Below are positions 1 to 8,232 of a stretch of 44,557 nucleotides of DNA, in pieces. The translations under genes and the position numbers were made by a program. Numbering within the stretch: the stretch's first letter is position 1; every line of letters begins with the position of its first letter. The stretch is taken from assembly GCA_023489275.1 (NCBI GenBank), contig JAMDDD010000001.1:1-44557 (forward strand), in the 5' to 3' direction. The notes under the pieces were generated by a model, which had not been told where the DNA came from, did no database searches, and saw nothing but the letters and a program-made list of their open reading frames with translations. This DNA comes from Actinomycetota bacterium. Lineage in GTDB: Bacteria; Actinomycetota; Thermoleophilia; BMS3ABIN01.

Positions 1-46
1 TCGCCGGCGGTGCGTGTGGCGTAAGGACACCCCGAAAACCGGGACC

Positions 47-108
47 GTTTCAAGTAGATTTTTTGGTGAGGCAACGAACCTGTTTGGAGTAGAATTCTGG
101 TGAGGCAA
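47..108. repeat. Two imperfect 27-28-bp direct repeats, possible IS terminus
   Basis: Positions 47-74 and 82-108 are two copies of a pattern GTTT-NN-AGTAGA-(4-5 nt)-TGG-TGAGGCAA, starting 35 bp apart. Multiple short repeats at an end are typical of IS21-type elements. The frame that enters the window at base 1 is open for seven codons and stops at 22-24 (TAA), which could be the tail of a gene in such an element. This is too short to identify, so the IS reading is inference; the repeats themselves are directly visible. Confidence 0.45.
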
Positions 109-117
109 TTCGGTTAA

Positions 118-145
118 TTGACAAATCATGGAAATAGCTTAAAAT
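118..145 (+). promoter_or_regulatory. Candidate housekeeping promoter
   Basis: A perfect -35 box TTGACA (118-123) is followed after 16 bp by TAAAAT (140-145), a 5/6 match to the -10 consensus. It lies about 115 bp upstream of the GT2-GT4 gene in an AT-rich stretch. The -35 box sits ten bases after the second copy of the repeat at 47-108, so it may belong to the edge of a mobile element reading outward. Confidence 0.5.
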
Positions 146-261
146 TAAAGGACTAAATATGACAAATATGGTTTTTTTTAATTAAAAGCATGTCGGAAAA
201 GTAATATGGTTTTCATTCCAGAATACTCGGGAAGACTAGATTCACATTTTACAAGTTTAAA

Positions 262-2322
262 ATGACGGAAGAATTTAGCAAACATCTCTGGGACGGTTTG
301 AGTCCGTCTTTCACGGAAGCGGCAAGTGTTCGCGCCCGCCTTCTTGAGATTGCTCAGGAAGCTGAATCCGGTTCTCTTTTAGCCGGTACGGCAGCCGTGC
401 CAATCGCCGCCGCTCAACCAGATGCAAACTTGCCGCGGTTTCAGTATCCGCAGCAAATGGAGCAGACAACGGTTTCGCCGGAGCAGGCGCTAAAGAAAAT
501 CACCTTGATAATCCCCTGCTTTAACGAAGCTGACGGTATAGGGAAGGTCATCGACTTGGTCCCGCGCGACAAGCTTAAGGCTGCGGGCTTTCAGATTGAA
601 GTAATTGTGGTCGACAACGCGTCCAGCGACGATACCAGGGCGGTGGCGCTGAGCCGCGGCGTTCGGATCATCGAGGAACCGGCCCGGGGAAAAGGCCGGG
701 CTATCAAGACGGGCCTCGCGGCCGTCAAGGATGATTGTGACTATGTTGTGATGATCGACGGCGACGATAGTTACAAGTTGGATGAGATCCTCCGTTTGCT
801 GGAGCCGCTCGAAAGCGGTTTTTGTGACGTGGTCATGGGTTCTCGCTTGGCGGGGCGGATGAAGGATAATTCCATGCGGGGAATCAACCGCCTGGGAAAC
901 TGGTTCTTCTCTTTCATTGTCCGCCATTTCTTCAAGGTAAACACCACTGACACCCTCAGTGGTTATTTTGCCTGGCGGGCCGATGTGATCAGGGCCCTCA
1001 GGCCTTACCTTAAAAGCTCCGGCTTCGCCATCGAGATGGAGATGATCACCAAAATGGCGCGGATGGGCTATCAGATATATTCCGTGCCGATTACTTATGC
1101 CGCCAGGGCTGGTGAGTCTAGTCTGAGACCTTTTCATGACGGCAGACGCATCATGGCCACTTTCTTGAAAAATTTATTCTGGCGCCCGCAGGAGAAAAAG
1201 GTCGTCGCGTTCGTGACGGATGCCGTTTCCCCTTTCCACAACGGCGGCAAGGAAAAACACCTTCATGAGGTATCCCGCGGGTTGGTCCATCATGGGCGCG
1301 AGGTGCATATTTATACGATGCAGTGGTGGCAGGGAGAAAAACATCTCCTGATTGACGGGATTCATTATCACGCCATTTGCAGGCTGCATCCGCTTTATGC
1401 CGGTAACCGCCGGTCAATCAAACAGGGGCTGCTGTTCGCGCTCGCCTGTCTGAAGCTCTTCAATGAGCCGTTCGACGTGGTTGACGTGGACCATATTCCC
1501 TTCTTCCCCCTGTTTAGTATGAAAATTGTTTGCCTGCTGAAGCGAAAAAAACTTTATGCGACATGGCATGAGGTTTGGGGACGCGAATACTGGCTGGAAT
1601 ATCTCGGCGGCCTTAAGGGCTACTTCGGTTATGCGGTTGAGAAGCTGGCGATGAAGATGCCGAACGTGTTTATTTCCGTGTCAGACCATACAACGAGGCG
1701 TCTGCGGGCCGCGGGCGTGCGGCGGGAAGTGCAAACGGTGCTAAACGGCGTCGACTTTGAGCCGATTCATGATGCTCCAGTGTATCCTGAGGCAAATGAC
1801 GTCATTTACGCCGGCAGGTTAATCGATCACAAGAATGTCGATATGCTGATCAGGGCCATTGCCCGAGTCAGGGAAAATCATCCTGGCGTCAGGTGCGTCA
1901 TCATCGGCGACGGCCCGGAAAAGCCGACTCTGGAAAGCATTATAAGCTCCCTGGGCCTGGAAAAAAACGTTAAACTGCAGGATTTTCTCACCAACCATCA
2001 GGATCTTTACAGCTGGATCAAAGCCAGCCGGATGCTGGTTCTGCCCAGTATCCGGGAAGGTTTCGGCCTCATCGTGGCGGAAGCAAACGCGTGCGATACG
2101 CCGGTGATTACCACCGGCCATAAAAACAACGCCGCCCGGGAATTGATCATCGAGGGCAAGAACGGCTATCTGTCCGATCCGAACGACAGAAACCTGGCTG
2201 ATAAAATTAACCGGCTGTTGGATGAAGAGGATAAGTTGACTCCGCGCCAGACCTTCTTGCAAGAATTTGGGGAAATGAACTGGAGCCAGGCCGCCGCCGG
2301 CTTCAATGAAGTCCTTGTGTGA
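262..2322 (+). CDS. Bifunctional glycosyltransferase, GT2-GT4 fusion
   Basis: Predicted cytoplasmic, membrane-associated sugar transferase of 686 residues for surface polysaccharide assembly. Residues about 78-305 form a GT2 (GT-A fold) domain of the dolichyl-phosphate-mannose synthase/undecaprenyl-phosphate transferase type: it opens ITLIIPCFNEADG and has the acidic metal-binding run DGDD near 166-169. Residues about 309-686 form a GT4 (GT-B fold) domain with a glycine-rich start (HNGGKEKHL) and the E-x7-E motif at E599/E607. The N-terminal 75 residues match nothing I recognise. The two domains are normally separate proteins; the frame is continuous, so this is a real fusion. The ATG at 262 has no strong Shine-Dalgarno site. 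It heads the polysaccharide region, and substrates cannot be read from sequence. Confidence 0.9.
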   Translation: MTEEFSKHLWDGLSPSFTEAASVRARLLEIAQEAESGSLLAGTAAVPIAAAQPDANLPRFQYPQQMEQTTVSPEQALKKITLIIPCFNEADGIGKVIDLVPRDKLKAAGFQIEVIVVDNASSDDTRAVALSRGVRIIEEPARGKGRAIKTGLAAVKDDCDYVVMIDGDDSYKLDEILRLLEPLESGFCDVVMGSRLAGRMKDNSMRGINRLGNWFFSFIVRHFFKVNTTDTLSGYFAWRADVIRALRPYLKSSGFAIEMEMITKMARMGYQIYSVPITYAARAGESSLRPFHDGRRIMATFLKNLFWRPQEKKVVAFVTDAVSPFHNGGKEKHLHEVSRGLVHHGREVHIYTMQWWQGEKHLLIDGIHYHAICRLHPLYAGNRRSIKQGLLFALACLKLFNEPFDVVDVDHIPFFPLFSMKIVCLLKRKKLYATWHEVWGREYWLEYLGGLKGYFGYAVEKLAMKMPNVFISVSDHTTRRLRAAGVRREVQTVLNGVDFEPIHDAPVYPEANDVIYAGRLIDHKNVDMLIRAIARVRENHPGVRCVIIGDGPEKPTLESIISSLGLEKNVKLQDFLTNHQDLYSWIKASRMLVLPSIREGFGLIVAEANACDTPVITTGHKNNAARELIIEGKNGYLSDPNDRNLADKINRLLDEEDKLTPRQTFLQEFGEMNWSQAAAGFNEVLV

Positions 2323-2381
2323 CCGCGGCAGACGGCAAAGATTTAAAAAACCCCCATTCCGCGCCGCAGCTGTTGCTTTCC

Positions 2382-2411
2382 TTTGCTTGGCCGATATCTT
2401 CCTGGTAAAAC
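2382..2411 (+). promoter_or_regulatory. Weak extended -10 promoter candidate
   Basis: TGG-TAAAAC (2403-2411) is an extended -10 element, with TTTGCT (2382-2387) 18 bp upstream as a poor -35. It would serve the glycosidase lipoprotein gene at 2505. Support is motif similarity only. Confidence 0.25.
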
Positions 2412-2504
2412 ATTAGCTACTTTTTCGATATCTCGCTGCGCCTGCGGTTAGAAGCGTAAGGAGGAACGATCTCACTCGCGGGGAAAATATTCCGGTCCGG
2501 AAAA

Positions 2505-3665
2505 ATGATCGCGCTTGTTGTCTTGCCAATTGTTGCGGCATTCTTCCTTTCTTCCTATCTCTTGGCGGGCTGCAGCGTGGGGGATGCGCTGCCGGCGGCG
2601 ACGAGCGCAAACGGAGGCGGGCCGCCCATAGGCCAGAGGATTGGTTTTACGGTAGGGGACACCTTCGAAAAGTTAAGCGACAGTGATCTCGAGGCCTCCA
2701 TGGCCGATATCGCCAGCCTTCACGTCGGCTGGCTCAGATTTGAAATATCGTGGACGCAGGCGCAGCCTCAGGGGCCGGATCAATACGATTGGTCCCAATT
2801 TGACCGCATCGTCGCCGCCGCCAACCGGCACGGCATCAAGCTTCTGGCAAATTTGACCTATACTCCGCAATGGGCGCGATTGCCGGCTTGCGCCGATGCG
2901 TTTCAATGTGCGCCCGCCGATCCGGCGCAGTTTGCCCGCTTTGCCGGTGCGGCGGCAGAGCACTTCAAGGCTGACGCAGTCCATTACTGGGAGATCTGGA
3001 ACGAACCAAACATCGTTTACTTTTGGAAGCCGAAGCCTGATGCCAGAGTATACACCGAATTACTGAAACAAACCTATATGAGCATCAAACGAGCAGATCC
3101 GCAAGCAGTCGTAATCAGCGGCGGGTTATCCCCGGTTGACACGCCCCAGTCAACCATCAACCCGGTCGTATTTTTAAGAAGCATGTATAAAGACGGCGCC
3201 AAGAACTATATGGATGCCGTCGGTTATCATCCCTATTCTTTTCCGGCGCTGCCCAGCAACGTGGAAAAAGGAAACTGGTGGTCGGCCATGTCAGATCTGA
3301 ACCCCAGCCTCCGCAGCGTCATGGCTGCTTTTGGCGATAGCAACAAAAAGATTTGGGCGACGGAATATGGCGTGCCCACGGCCGGTCCGCTTGGTTTTGC
3401 CAGCGAGGACCTGCAGAAATATTCATTTGCTGACGCCATCAATGAGATGTCGGGAAAGCCTTGGCTGGCAACCTTGTTTTTCCACACATATAAAGACTCT
3501 GGCACTGACCGGAGCACGATAGAGGATTTCTTCGGAGTGGTGCGTTATGACGGCTCCCGGAAACCCGCATACTATGTCATCAAGCAGCAACTGGCCGGGT
3601 CGGGAAACAAGAGCCCGTCCCCGCAGGAGACGACGTCTACCGGGTCAGGCGCCAATCGCGGTTAG
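2505..3665 (+). CDS. Secreted lipoprotein glycoside hydrolase, clan GH-A (GH39-like)
   Basis: Predicted extracytoplasmic glycosidase anchored by lipidation, 386 residues. The hydrophobic N-terminus ends in the lipobox LLAGC (Cys about residue 22). The rest is a (beta/alpha)8 retaining glycosidase: general acid/base E167 in EIWNEPN and nucleophile E287 in IWATEYG, 120 residues apart. The C-terminal 20 residues are a Ser/Thr/Gly-rich tail. It resembles the PslG-type hydrolases that accompany exopolysaccharide synthesis genes. Its neighbour at 3925 is a clear paralogue. Oddity: the strong Shine-Dalgarno TAAGGAGGA (2457-2465) is 40 bp from the ATG. An in-frame ATC at 2469 lies four bases after the AGGAGG core and would add SLAGKIFRSGK, the basic n-region the ATG-initiated signal peptide lacks, so the true start may be 2469. 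Confidence 0.85.
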   Translation: MIALVVLPIVAAFFLSSYLLAGCSVGDALPAATSANGGGPPIGQRIGFTVGDTFEKLSDSDLEASMADIASLHVGWLRFEISWTQAQPQGPDQYDWSQFDRIVAAANRHGIKLLANLTYTPQWARLPACADAFQCAPADPAQFARFAGAAAEHFKADAVHYWEIWNEPNIVYFWKPKPDARVYTELLKQTYMSIKRADPQAVVISGGLSPVDTPQSTINPVVFLRSMYKDGAKNYMDAVGYHPYSFPALPSNVEKGNWWSAMSDLNPSLRSVMAAFGDSNKKIWATEYGVPTAGPLGFASEDLQKYSFADAINEMSGKPWLATLFFHTYKDSGTDRSTIEDFFGVVRYDGSRKPAYYVIKQQLAGSGNKSPSPQETTSTGSGANRG

Positions 3666-3924
3666 CTCTTGCCTGGCGTTTGCGGCGCAATTTTATGCGT
3701 TTTGTTGCGCAGTGACATCCCTCTGAACTAGTCGCCAAGCCGGTCTTTCCGGCGCTCACGGTTTTCCGCATTGCCCTTCCGGGCTGATTTTACCCCGAAG
3801 TATTTTTTCTGCCGGTTGCCCTAAATCTCCCAAATAGGAGTTATATTGCAGACTTTCTAAAGGCACTTGCGATTCGAGCCGATTCAATTAAGAGCGGGAG
3901 GCGACTACGTGGGTTGGTACAGGG

Positions 3925-5628
3925 ATGCCAGTCAGCGACTTGTTAAATAAGGTCGACTCCAAACGCATTTGTTTAATTTTATTTGTCCTTGCCGGGATGC
4001 TGGGCTTGCATCTGTTCTCGCCCTTGCCGGTTGAGGCTGCGTCGGCGTCAACTGCTCCGTCTGTTTCGTACTGGCCCACCGGTCCAATCGGCGGCATCCC
4101 AAACATTGTCGGGATAGTCAACCAGTCGGATACAACCTTAAGCGCCGGATCGCTCACGATCGATAACGGCGCCACGCTTTCCAGCTGCACCGTAAATCCT
4201 GCCGATTACGTCTGCAATGTAGCCGGAATTCAATGGAACACGACCTACACAGTTACAGGCTGGGTAACGGACAGCAGCGGCGGCACCGCCAGCGTCAGCT
4301 GGAGTTTCAATGCTTCAGATGCTGTCAAACCTGGTCTGGAGATCAAAAACACCAAGGCATACTGGGCCAGCTACAGCGATTATCTTTCCGGGAAGTTAAG
4401 CGTCGACAGCACCCTGGGAAACTCCGGCCCTGACAATGCCTATAACGTTACGATTACTGGATCATCTGCGTCGTCAATGGTCACTCTGGGCACAAACATG
4501 CCGCTGGACCTGGGTGAAATCAGCACCGGCGGCTCGGCGGTGGCGACCCTGCATTACAACGTGCCGACGGGCACGTCATCATTTCTTCAGAAAATTACAG
4601 CCAGCGCCGGTGATTCGCTCGGCAACACCTACAGCTACGAACCGACTCAGGCGCCCCAGGCCGGCAAGAATATCGGAATTTCCGTTGGTGACAATCTGGC
4701 CGATCTCAGCAATCAGGATCTGGACAGCACGATGGCTGACATCGCCAGCCTTGGTGTCGGATGGATCAGGTTCGATATGGCCTGGGACCTGCTCGAGCCA
4801 ACTCCGGGTTCCTATAACTGGGCCCGGTTTGACCGGATTGTCGCGGCGGCAAACCAGCATGGTTTGAAGTCGGTGCCGATTCTCGTTTTCACGCCGGCGT
4901 GGGCCCGGCCGGCTGGATGCGACAGCTACCAGTGCGGTCCCGCCGAGCCGGCTCAGTTCGCCGCTTATGCGGCCGCTGCCGCCAGTCATTATGCACCGAT
5001 GGGCGTCCATACCTGGGAGATCTGGAACGAACCGAATATCGACGCCTTCTGGCTGCCGTCGCCCGATCCGGCGGCGTACACGCAGCTGCTCAAGGCCGGC
5101 TATACCGCCATTAAGGCAGCAGATTCACAGTCCATGGTAATCAGCGGCGGCCTGTCGCCGGCAGAAAACACCAGCGGTCACATTGCCCCGCGTGATTTTC
5201 TGTCGGCTATGTATCAGAATGGCGCCAAGAATTACATGGACGCCGTCGGTTATCACCCCTATTCGTTTCCAGCGCTGCCCGTAACCACGCTCTCGTGGAG
5301 CGGCTGGTCTCAAATGTCGGATCTGACGCCCAGCATCCGTAGCATCATGGTGGCGAACGGTGACGGAAACAAGCAAGTCTGGGCCACTGAGTTTGGCTGT
5401 CCAACCAACGGTCCGGGCTGGAACGGCGATGAGTTGCTGCAGGCGGCCATGGTCAGGGATGCCCTCCAGCAGGCGAGCAGCGATCCCTGGCTGGGTGGTT
5501 TGTTTCTGTATACCTACAAGGACCTTGGCACCAATACGGGAACGATTGAAAACTTCTTTGGCCTGGTGCGTTATGACGGTTCGAAAAAGCCGGCTTATTA
5601 CGAGCTCCGGGACGACCTCCTGGGCTAG
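3925..5628 (+). CDS. Secreted multidomain glycoside hydrolase, GH39-like paralogue
   Basis: Secreted protein of 567 residues. A signal peptide covers about residues 1-38 (KRICLILFVLAGMLGL, then PVEAASA). Residues about 40-130 look like an Ig/fibronectin-type beta domain. Residues about 136-240 form a CARDB/DUF11-like module containing ISTGGSAVATL, related to the C-terminus of the beta-helix protein at 34171. From about 248 it is a clan-A glycosidase with acid/base E369 (EIWNEPN) and nucleophile E489 (WATEFG), spaced 120 residues as in the upstream paralogue; both share the run NYMDAVGYHPYSFPALP. A tandem duplication with added binding modules is the likely history. The start is uncertain: the best Shine-Dalgarno (GGGAGG, 3896-3901) instead precedes a 13-codon GTG reading frame at 3909 that overlaps this start out of frame. 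Confidence 0.85.
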   Translation: MPVSDLLNKVDSKRICLILFVLAGMLGLHLFSPLPVEAASASTAPSVSYWPTGPIGGIPNIVGIVNQSDTTLSAGSLTIDNGATLSSCTVNPADYVCNVAGIQWNTTYTVTGWVTDSSGGTASVSWSFNASDAVKPGLEIKNTKAYWASYSDYLSGKLSVDSTLGNSGPDNAYNVTITGSSASSMVTLGTNMPLDLGEISTGGSAVATLHYNVPTGTSSFLQKITASAGDSLGNTYSYEPTQAPQAGKNIGISVGDNLADLSNQDLDSTMADIASLGVGWIRFDMAWDLLEPTPGSYNWARFDRIVAAANQHGLKSVPILVFTPAWARPAGCDSYQCGPAEPAQFAAYAAAAASHYAPMGVHTWEIWNEPNIDAFWLPSPDPAAYTQLLKAGYTAIKAADSQSMVISGGLSPAENTSGHIAPRDFLSAMYQNGAKNYMDAVGYHPYSFPALPVTTLSWSGWSQMSDLTPSIRSIMVANGDGNKQVWATEFGCPTNGPGWNGDELLQAAMVRDALQQASSDPWLGGLFLYTYKDLGTNTGTIENFFGLVRYDGSKKPAYYELRDDLLG

Positions 5629-5730
5629 GGCAAAGCTCCCCGCGTAACAGGCGCCGCCGCCGGCCCCGGCGAATTCTTCATAAACTTCCAACTTTTCCTT
5701 CCACTGATCCAACTGTGATTTAAGCTGGCA

Positions 5731-5750
5731 GCGCCTGCCAATGCAGGCGC
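5731..5750 (+). terminator. Hairpin between glycosidase and flippase genes
   Basis: A perfect 8-bp stem GCGCCTGC/GCAGGCGC with a CAAT loop lies 102 bp after the glycosidase stop. There is no T-run, so termination would be Rho-assisted or weak. It may only separate the upstream gene from the promoter candidate that starts 11 bp downstream. Confidence 0.4.
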
Positions 5751-5761
5751 CAATAACTCAA

Positions 5762-5770
5762 TGCTATGAT
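5762..5770 (+). promoter_or_regulatory. Extended -10 promoter for the flippase gene
   Basis: TGC-TATGAT is an extended -10 element (5/6 match to TATAAT plus TGn). There is no good -35 box. The predicted transcript start near 5777 leaves about 40 nt before the ATG at 5819. Confidence 0.4.
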
Positions 5771-5818
5771 GGATTTTGTCTGGTGTGGATCGAAGTTGAT
5801 GGATCAAGAAAAAATTTT

Positions 5819-7081
5819 ATGAAAAAACTGATCAAGCGATTCTTAAGCGAATCCATTTTTATCAATTCATCATACCTGCTCTCCGGCTGGATTCTCCTGT
5901 CGGTGTTTGGCCTGATTTTCTGGACGATCTGCGCCCATCTTTACACCGATGCTCAGGTCGGGATTGCCGCCGCCCTGCTGGCCGCTTTGAACCTGATCTC
6001 AAGCCTGAGCCTGATGGGTTTTGAATTGTCGATCATCCGGGTGCTGCCAGGGCATCCCGATAAAAGCGAGCTTTTTAATGTCTGCCTGTCAATAGCGTCG
6101 GTTTTCGGGATAATCTTCTCGCTGTTGTTCATGGTGATCTTGCCCCATTACCACACTGATCTGCACATCATCGTCTCAAATCTTGCCACCCGCTTTTTTT
6201 TCATCCTGTTTGTGCTGATCTCCGTGGCCGACTACATGTACAGCAATACTTTCGTCGCGTACCGCAAATCGAAGTTCACGTTGCGGAAGAACCTGATTTT
6301 CAGTATTGGCAAACTGGTTTTACCGTTCATGCTGATCGCCTTTGGCGCCTACGGCATTATGTCGGCATGGATGCTCAGCCTGGGTGCGGCGGTGATCTAC
6401 AGCATGGTCGTGCTGTCGCGGCGCTTTAAGCATTCGCTGATGCCGCGCCTGGCGATTTCACCGCTAAGGGGAATGATCAGGTATTCCCTCGGGATTTACG
6501 TAGCCAGCTTCGCCGAGGGGCTGCCGGTGATCGTGCTGCCGATCCTGATCATCAATGTTTACGGACCGGCAAAGAGCGCCTATTACTACATCGCCATGAT
6601 GTTTGCGACATTTCTGTTCACGATATCAACTTCCGCCACGCAGTCGCTGCTGGCGGAAGCCTCGCACAATATCAAACTTACGAAAGTAATCAAAAAGGTG
6701 CTGGGATTCCTTGTTTTTTTGTTGACGCCCAGCATCATATTTCTGATTGTGGTCAGCCCCTACATCCTGAAGATCTTTGGATCGACCTATTCTTCGGAGG
6801 CTACCGGTCTCTTGCGCATCCTCGCCGTGGCTTCGGTGCTGACTGCGTTCAACTCGATCGCACGGACAATTTTCCGGATTAATTACCGCACTTTTCCTTT
6901 GACCGTCGTCAGTTTTATTGGAGCCGTCACAATTATCTCGTTCACCTATTTTTTCCGGAGCTACGGTCTTGACGGTGTCGGGTATGCCTGGTTTCTGGGA
7001 GAGGCAATTTCACTGACCTGCTATGGCAGTCTGATCTTCTATGACCGGAAACGCCTGCTGCCCGCGATCGCTTCTTCGTAA
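5819..7081 (+). CDS. Wzx-type polysaccharide flippase
   Basis: Polytopic membrane protein of about 420 residues with 11-12 apparent hydrophobic segments, of the MATE/MOP polysaccharide transporter superfamily. It would flip lipid-linked repeat units across the membrane. The N-terminus MKKLIKRFLSESIFINSSYLL leading into the first membrane helix is typical of the family, so I chose the ATG at 5819 over the in-frame ATG at 5741, whose 26 extra residues look non-coding. The middle (YSLGIYVASFAEGLPVIVLPILI) fits the second six-helix half. Its 3' end overlaps by 43 bp the end of the convergent glycosyltransferase gene. Confidence 0.85.
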   Translation: MKKLIKRFLSESIFINSSYLLSGWILLSVFGLIFWTICAHLYTDAQVGIAAALLAALNLISSLSLMGFELSIIRVLPGHPDKSELFNVCLSIASVFGIIFSLLFMVILPHYHTDLHIIVSNLATRFFFILFVLISVADYMYSNTFVAYRKSKFTLRKNLIFSIGKLVLPFMLIAFGAYGIMSAWMLSLGAAVIYSMVVLSRRFKHSLMPRLAISPLRGMIRYSLGIYVASFAEGLPVIVLPILIINVYGPAKSAYYYIAMMFATFLFTISTSATQSLLAEASHNIKLTKVIKKVLGFLVFLLTPSIIFLIVVSPYILKIFGSTYSSEATGLLRILAVASVLTAFNSIARTIFRINYRTFPLTVVSFIGAVTIISFTYFFRSYGLDGVGYAWFLGEAISLTCYGSLIFYDRKRLLPAIASS

Positions 7082-8232
7082 AGCCGTTCCAGTTTGTCAA
7101 TATACGAGTCCAGCCGGAACCTGCCGGCGCTGGCGCGCGCCCGTAGCGACATTTCCCGGTGCAGTGTCTCGTCTTCAAGCAGGATCATGATGGCGCCGGC
7201 CATTTTCTTTGCGTCGCGGGGGTCGGCAATCAGCCCGTTCCGGCCATCTTCAAGCCAGTCCGACATTCCTCCTCGCCCGGAGCCAACAACGGGGACGCCG
7301 AAAGCCATCGCCTCGGGGCCGACCCGTCCGAATGGCTCTGGCCAGAGCGACGGAACAACCAGCAAACGCGCCCGGCCGTACCACTGATGCAGCTCCGGCT
7401 TGCTCAACTGTCCGAGCAGCTTCACTGACTTACCGAGAGGCCCGTTCCGCATCCGGGCGGCAATCCCGGCGCTAAGGCTGCCCTCGCCGGCGATGAGTAA
7501 TTCTGCTTCAGGATGTGCTCTTAATATCAGTTCAAAACCGTCAAGCAGTTCCATAATTCCCTTTTCCGGTTCCAGTCTGCCCGCGTAAAGAATGCCATTC
7601 TTGTGCCGCGGCTCACCGGGCAGATCATCGGGAATGGGCTCGATCGGGTTTTCCAGACAAACCGCCGGTTTCATTCCCATCGAGTCCGCCAACTGCTTCA
7701 TAAAGTTACTGTTAACAATAAAAGCAGATATTTGTCCAAACCGGCGTCGGTGCAGATAAATACGAAGGATTTCGAAATAATAGCGACGATAGCCGGCATG
7801 CTGCGGGCAGCAGGCTTCATCCCCATAGCCGCAAAAATCTTCTCTGGGCAGGTATTTGTGCATAAATGGATACATCAGTCCGAAGTCGCGCAGGTCCATG
7901 ACCACCGGTGTTGCCCGCATTGCTTTCATTCCCGCGGGCGACAGCATGGTTACCGTGCAGGCGTGGATCACATCCGGATGAAAATCCTCAATGGCGGTGG
8001 CTACCGTTTTTTTTGCGGAAGAATTGTGCAGGTAATGAAAGAGCTTGCCGGCTGCCGACGCGTCTTTGCTGGAAAATGTGAAGTCACTGAAACCGGGCTC
8101 GGGCCGGGGGCGGTCACCGGTGACTGTTTTAACCTCATGTCCCCGGCGAGTCAACTCCTGTCTGATTTTCAAGAGGCTGTATTCCGCACCGCCGACCAGG
8201 GCACCGATGTCATGCACGATCAATACCTTCAC
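7039..8232 (-). CDS. Glycosyltransferase family 4 (GT-B)
   Basis: Cytoplasmic sugar transferase of 397 residues. The N-terminal acceptor domain begins KVLIVHDIGALVGGAEYSL with the glycine-rich loop of GT4 enzymes. The C-terminal nucleotide-sugar domain starts at NGILYAGRLEPEKG and carries the E-x7-E signature in EPFGRVGPEAMAFG. A Cys/His-containing stretch (FCGYGDEACCPQHAGYRRYY) in the acceptor domain is shared by some exopolysaccharide GT4 proteins. It starts with GTG, and GTGA (8229-8232) overlaps the stop of the upstream membrane-protein gene by four bases, so the two are translationally coupled. It is the last gene of the reverse-strand operon. Donor and acceptor are unknown. Confidence 0.88.
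   Translation of the reverse strand: MKVLIVHDIGALVGGAEYSLLKIRQELTRRGHEVKTVTGDRPRPEPGFSDFTFSSKDASAAGKLFHYLHNSSAKKTVATAIEDFHPDVIHACTVTMLSPAGMKAMRATPVVMDLRDFGLMYPFMHKYLPREDFCGYGDEACCPQHAGYRRYYFEILRIYLHRRRFGQISAFIVNSNFMKQLADSMGMKPAVCLENPIEPIPDDLPGEPRHKNGILYAGRLEPEKGIMELLDGFELILRAHPEAELLIAGEGSLSAGIAARMRNGPLGKSVKLLGQLSKPELHQWYGRARLLVVPSLWPEPFGRVGPEAMAFGVPVVGSGRGGMSDWLEDGRNGLIADPRDAKKMAGAIMILLEDETLHREMSLRARASAGRFRLDSYIDKLERLYEEAIAGSRRFRS

Noticed and set aside
490-1137. Long reverse-strand frame inside the GT2-GT4 gene
   Set aside because: It is a shadow of a well-supported coding region, with no protein-family features. The same applies to the reverse frames inside lon (31373-32533) and tig (27812-29077).
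3737-3812. Weak hairpins with TTTTTT between the two glycosidase genes
   Set aside because: Stems are only 4-5 bp and not directly followed by the T-run, so I do not call a terminator.
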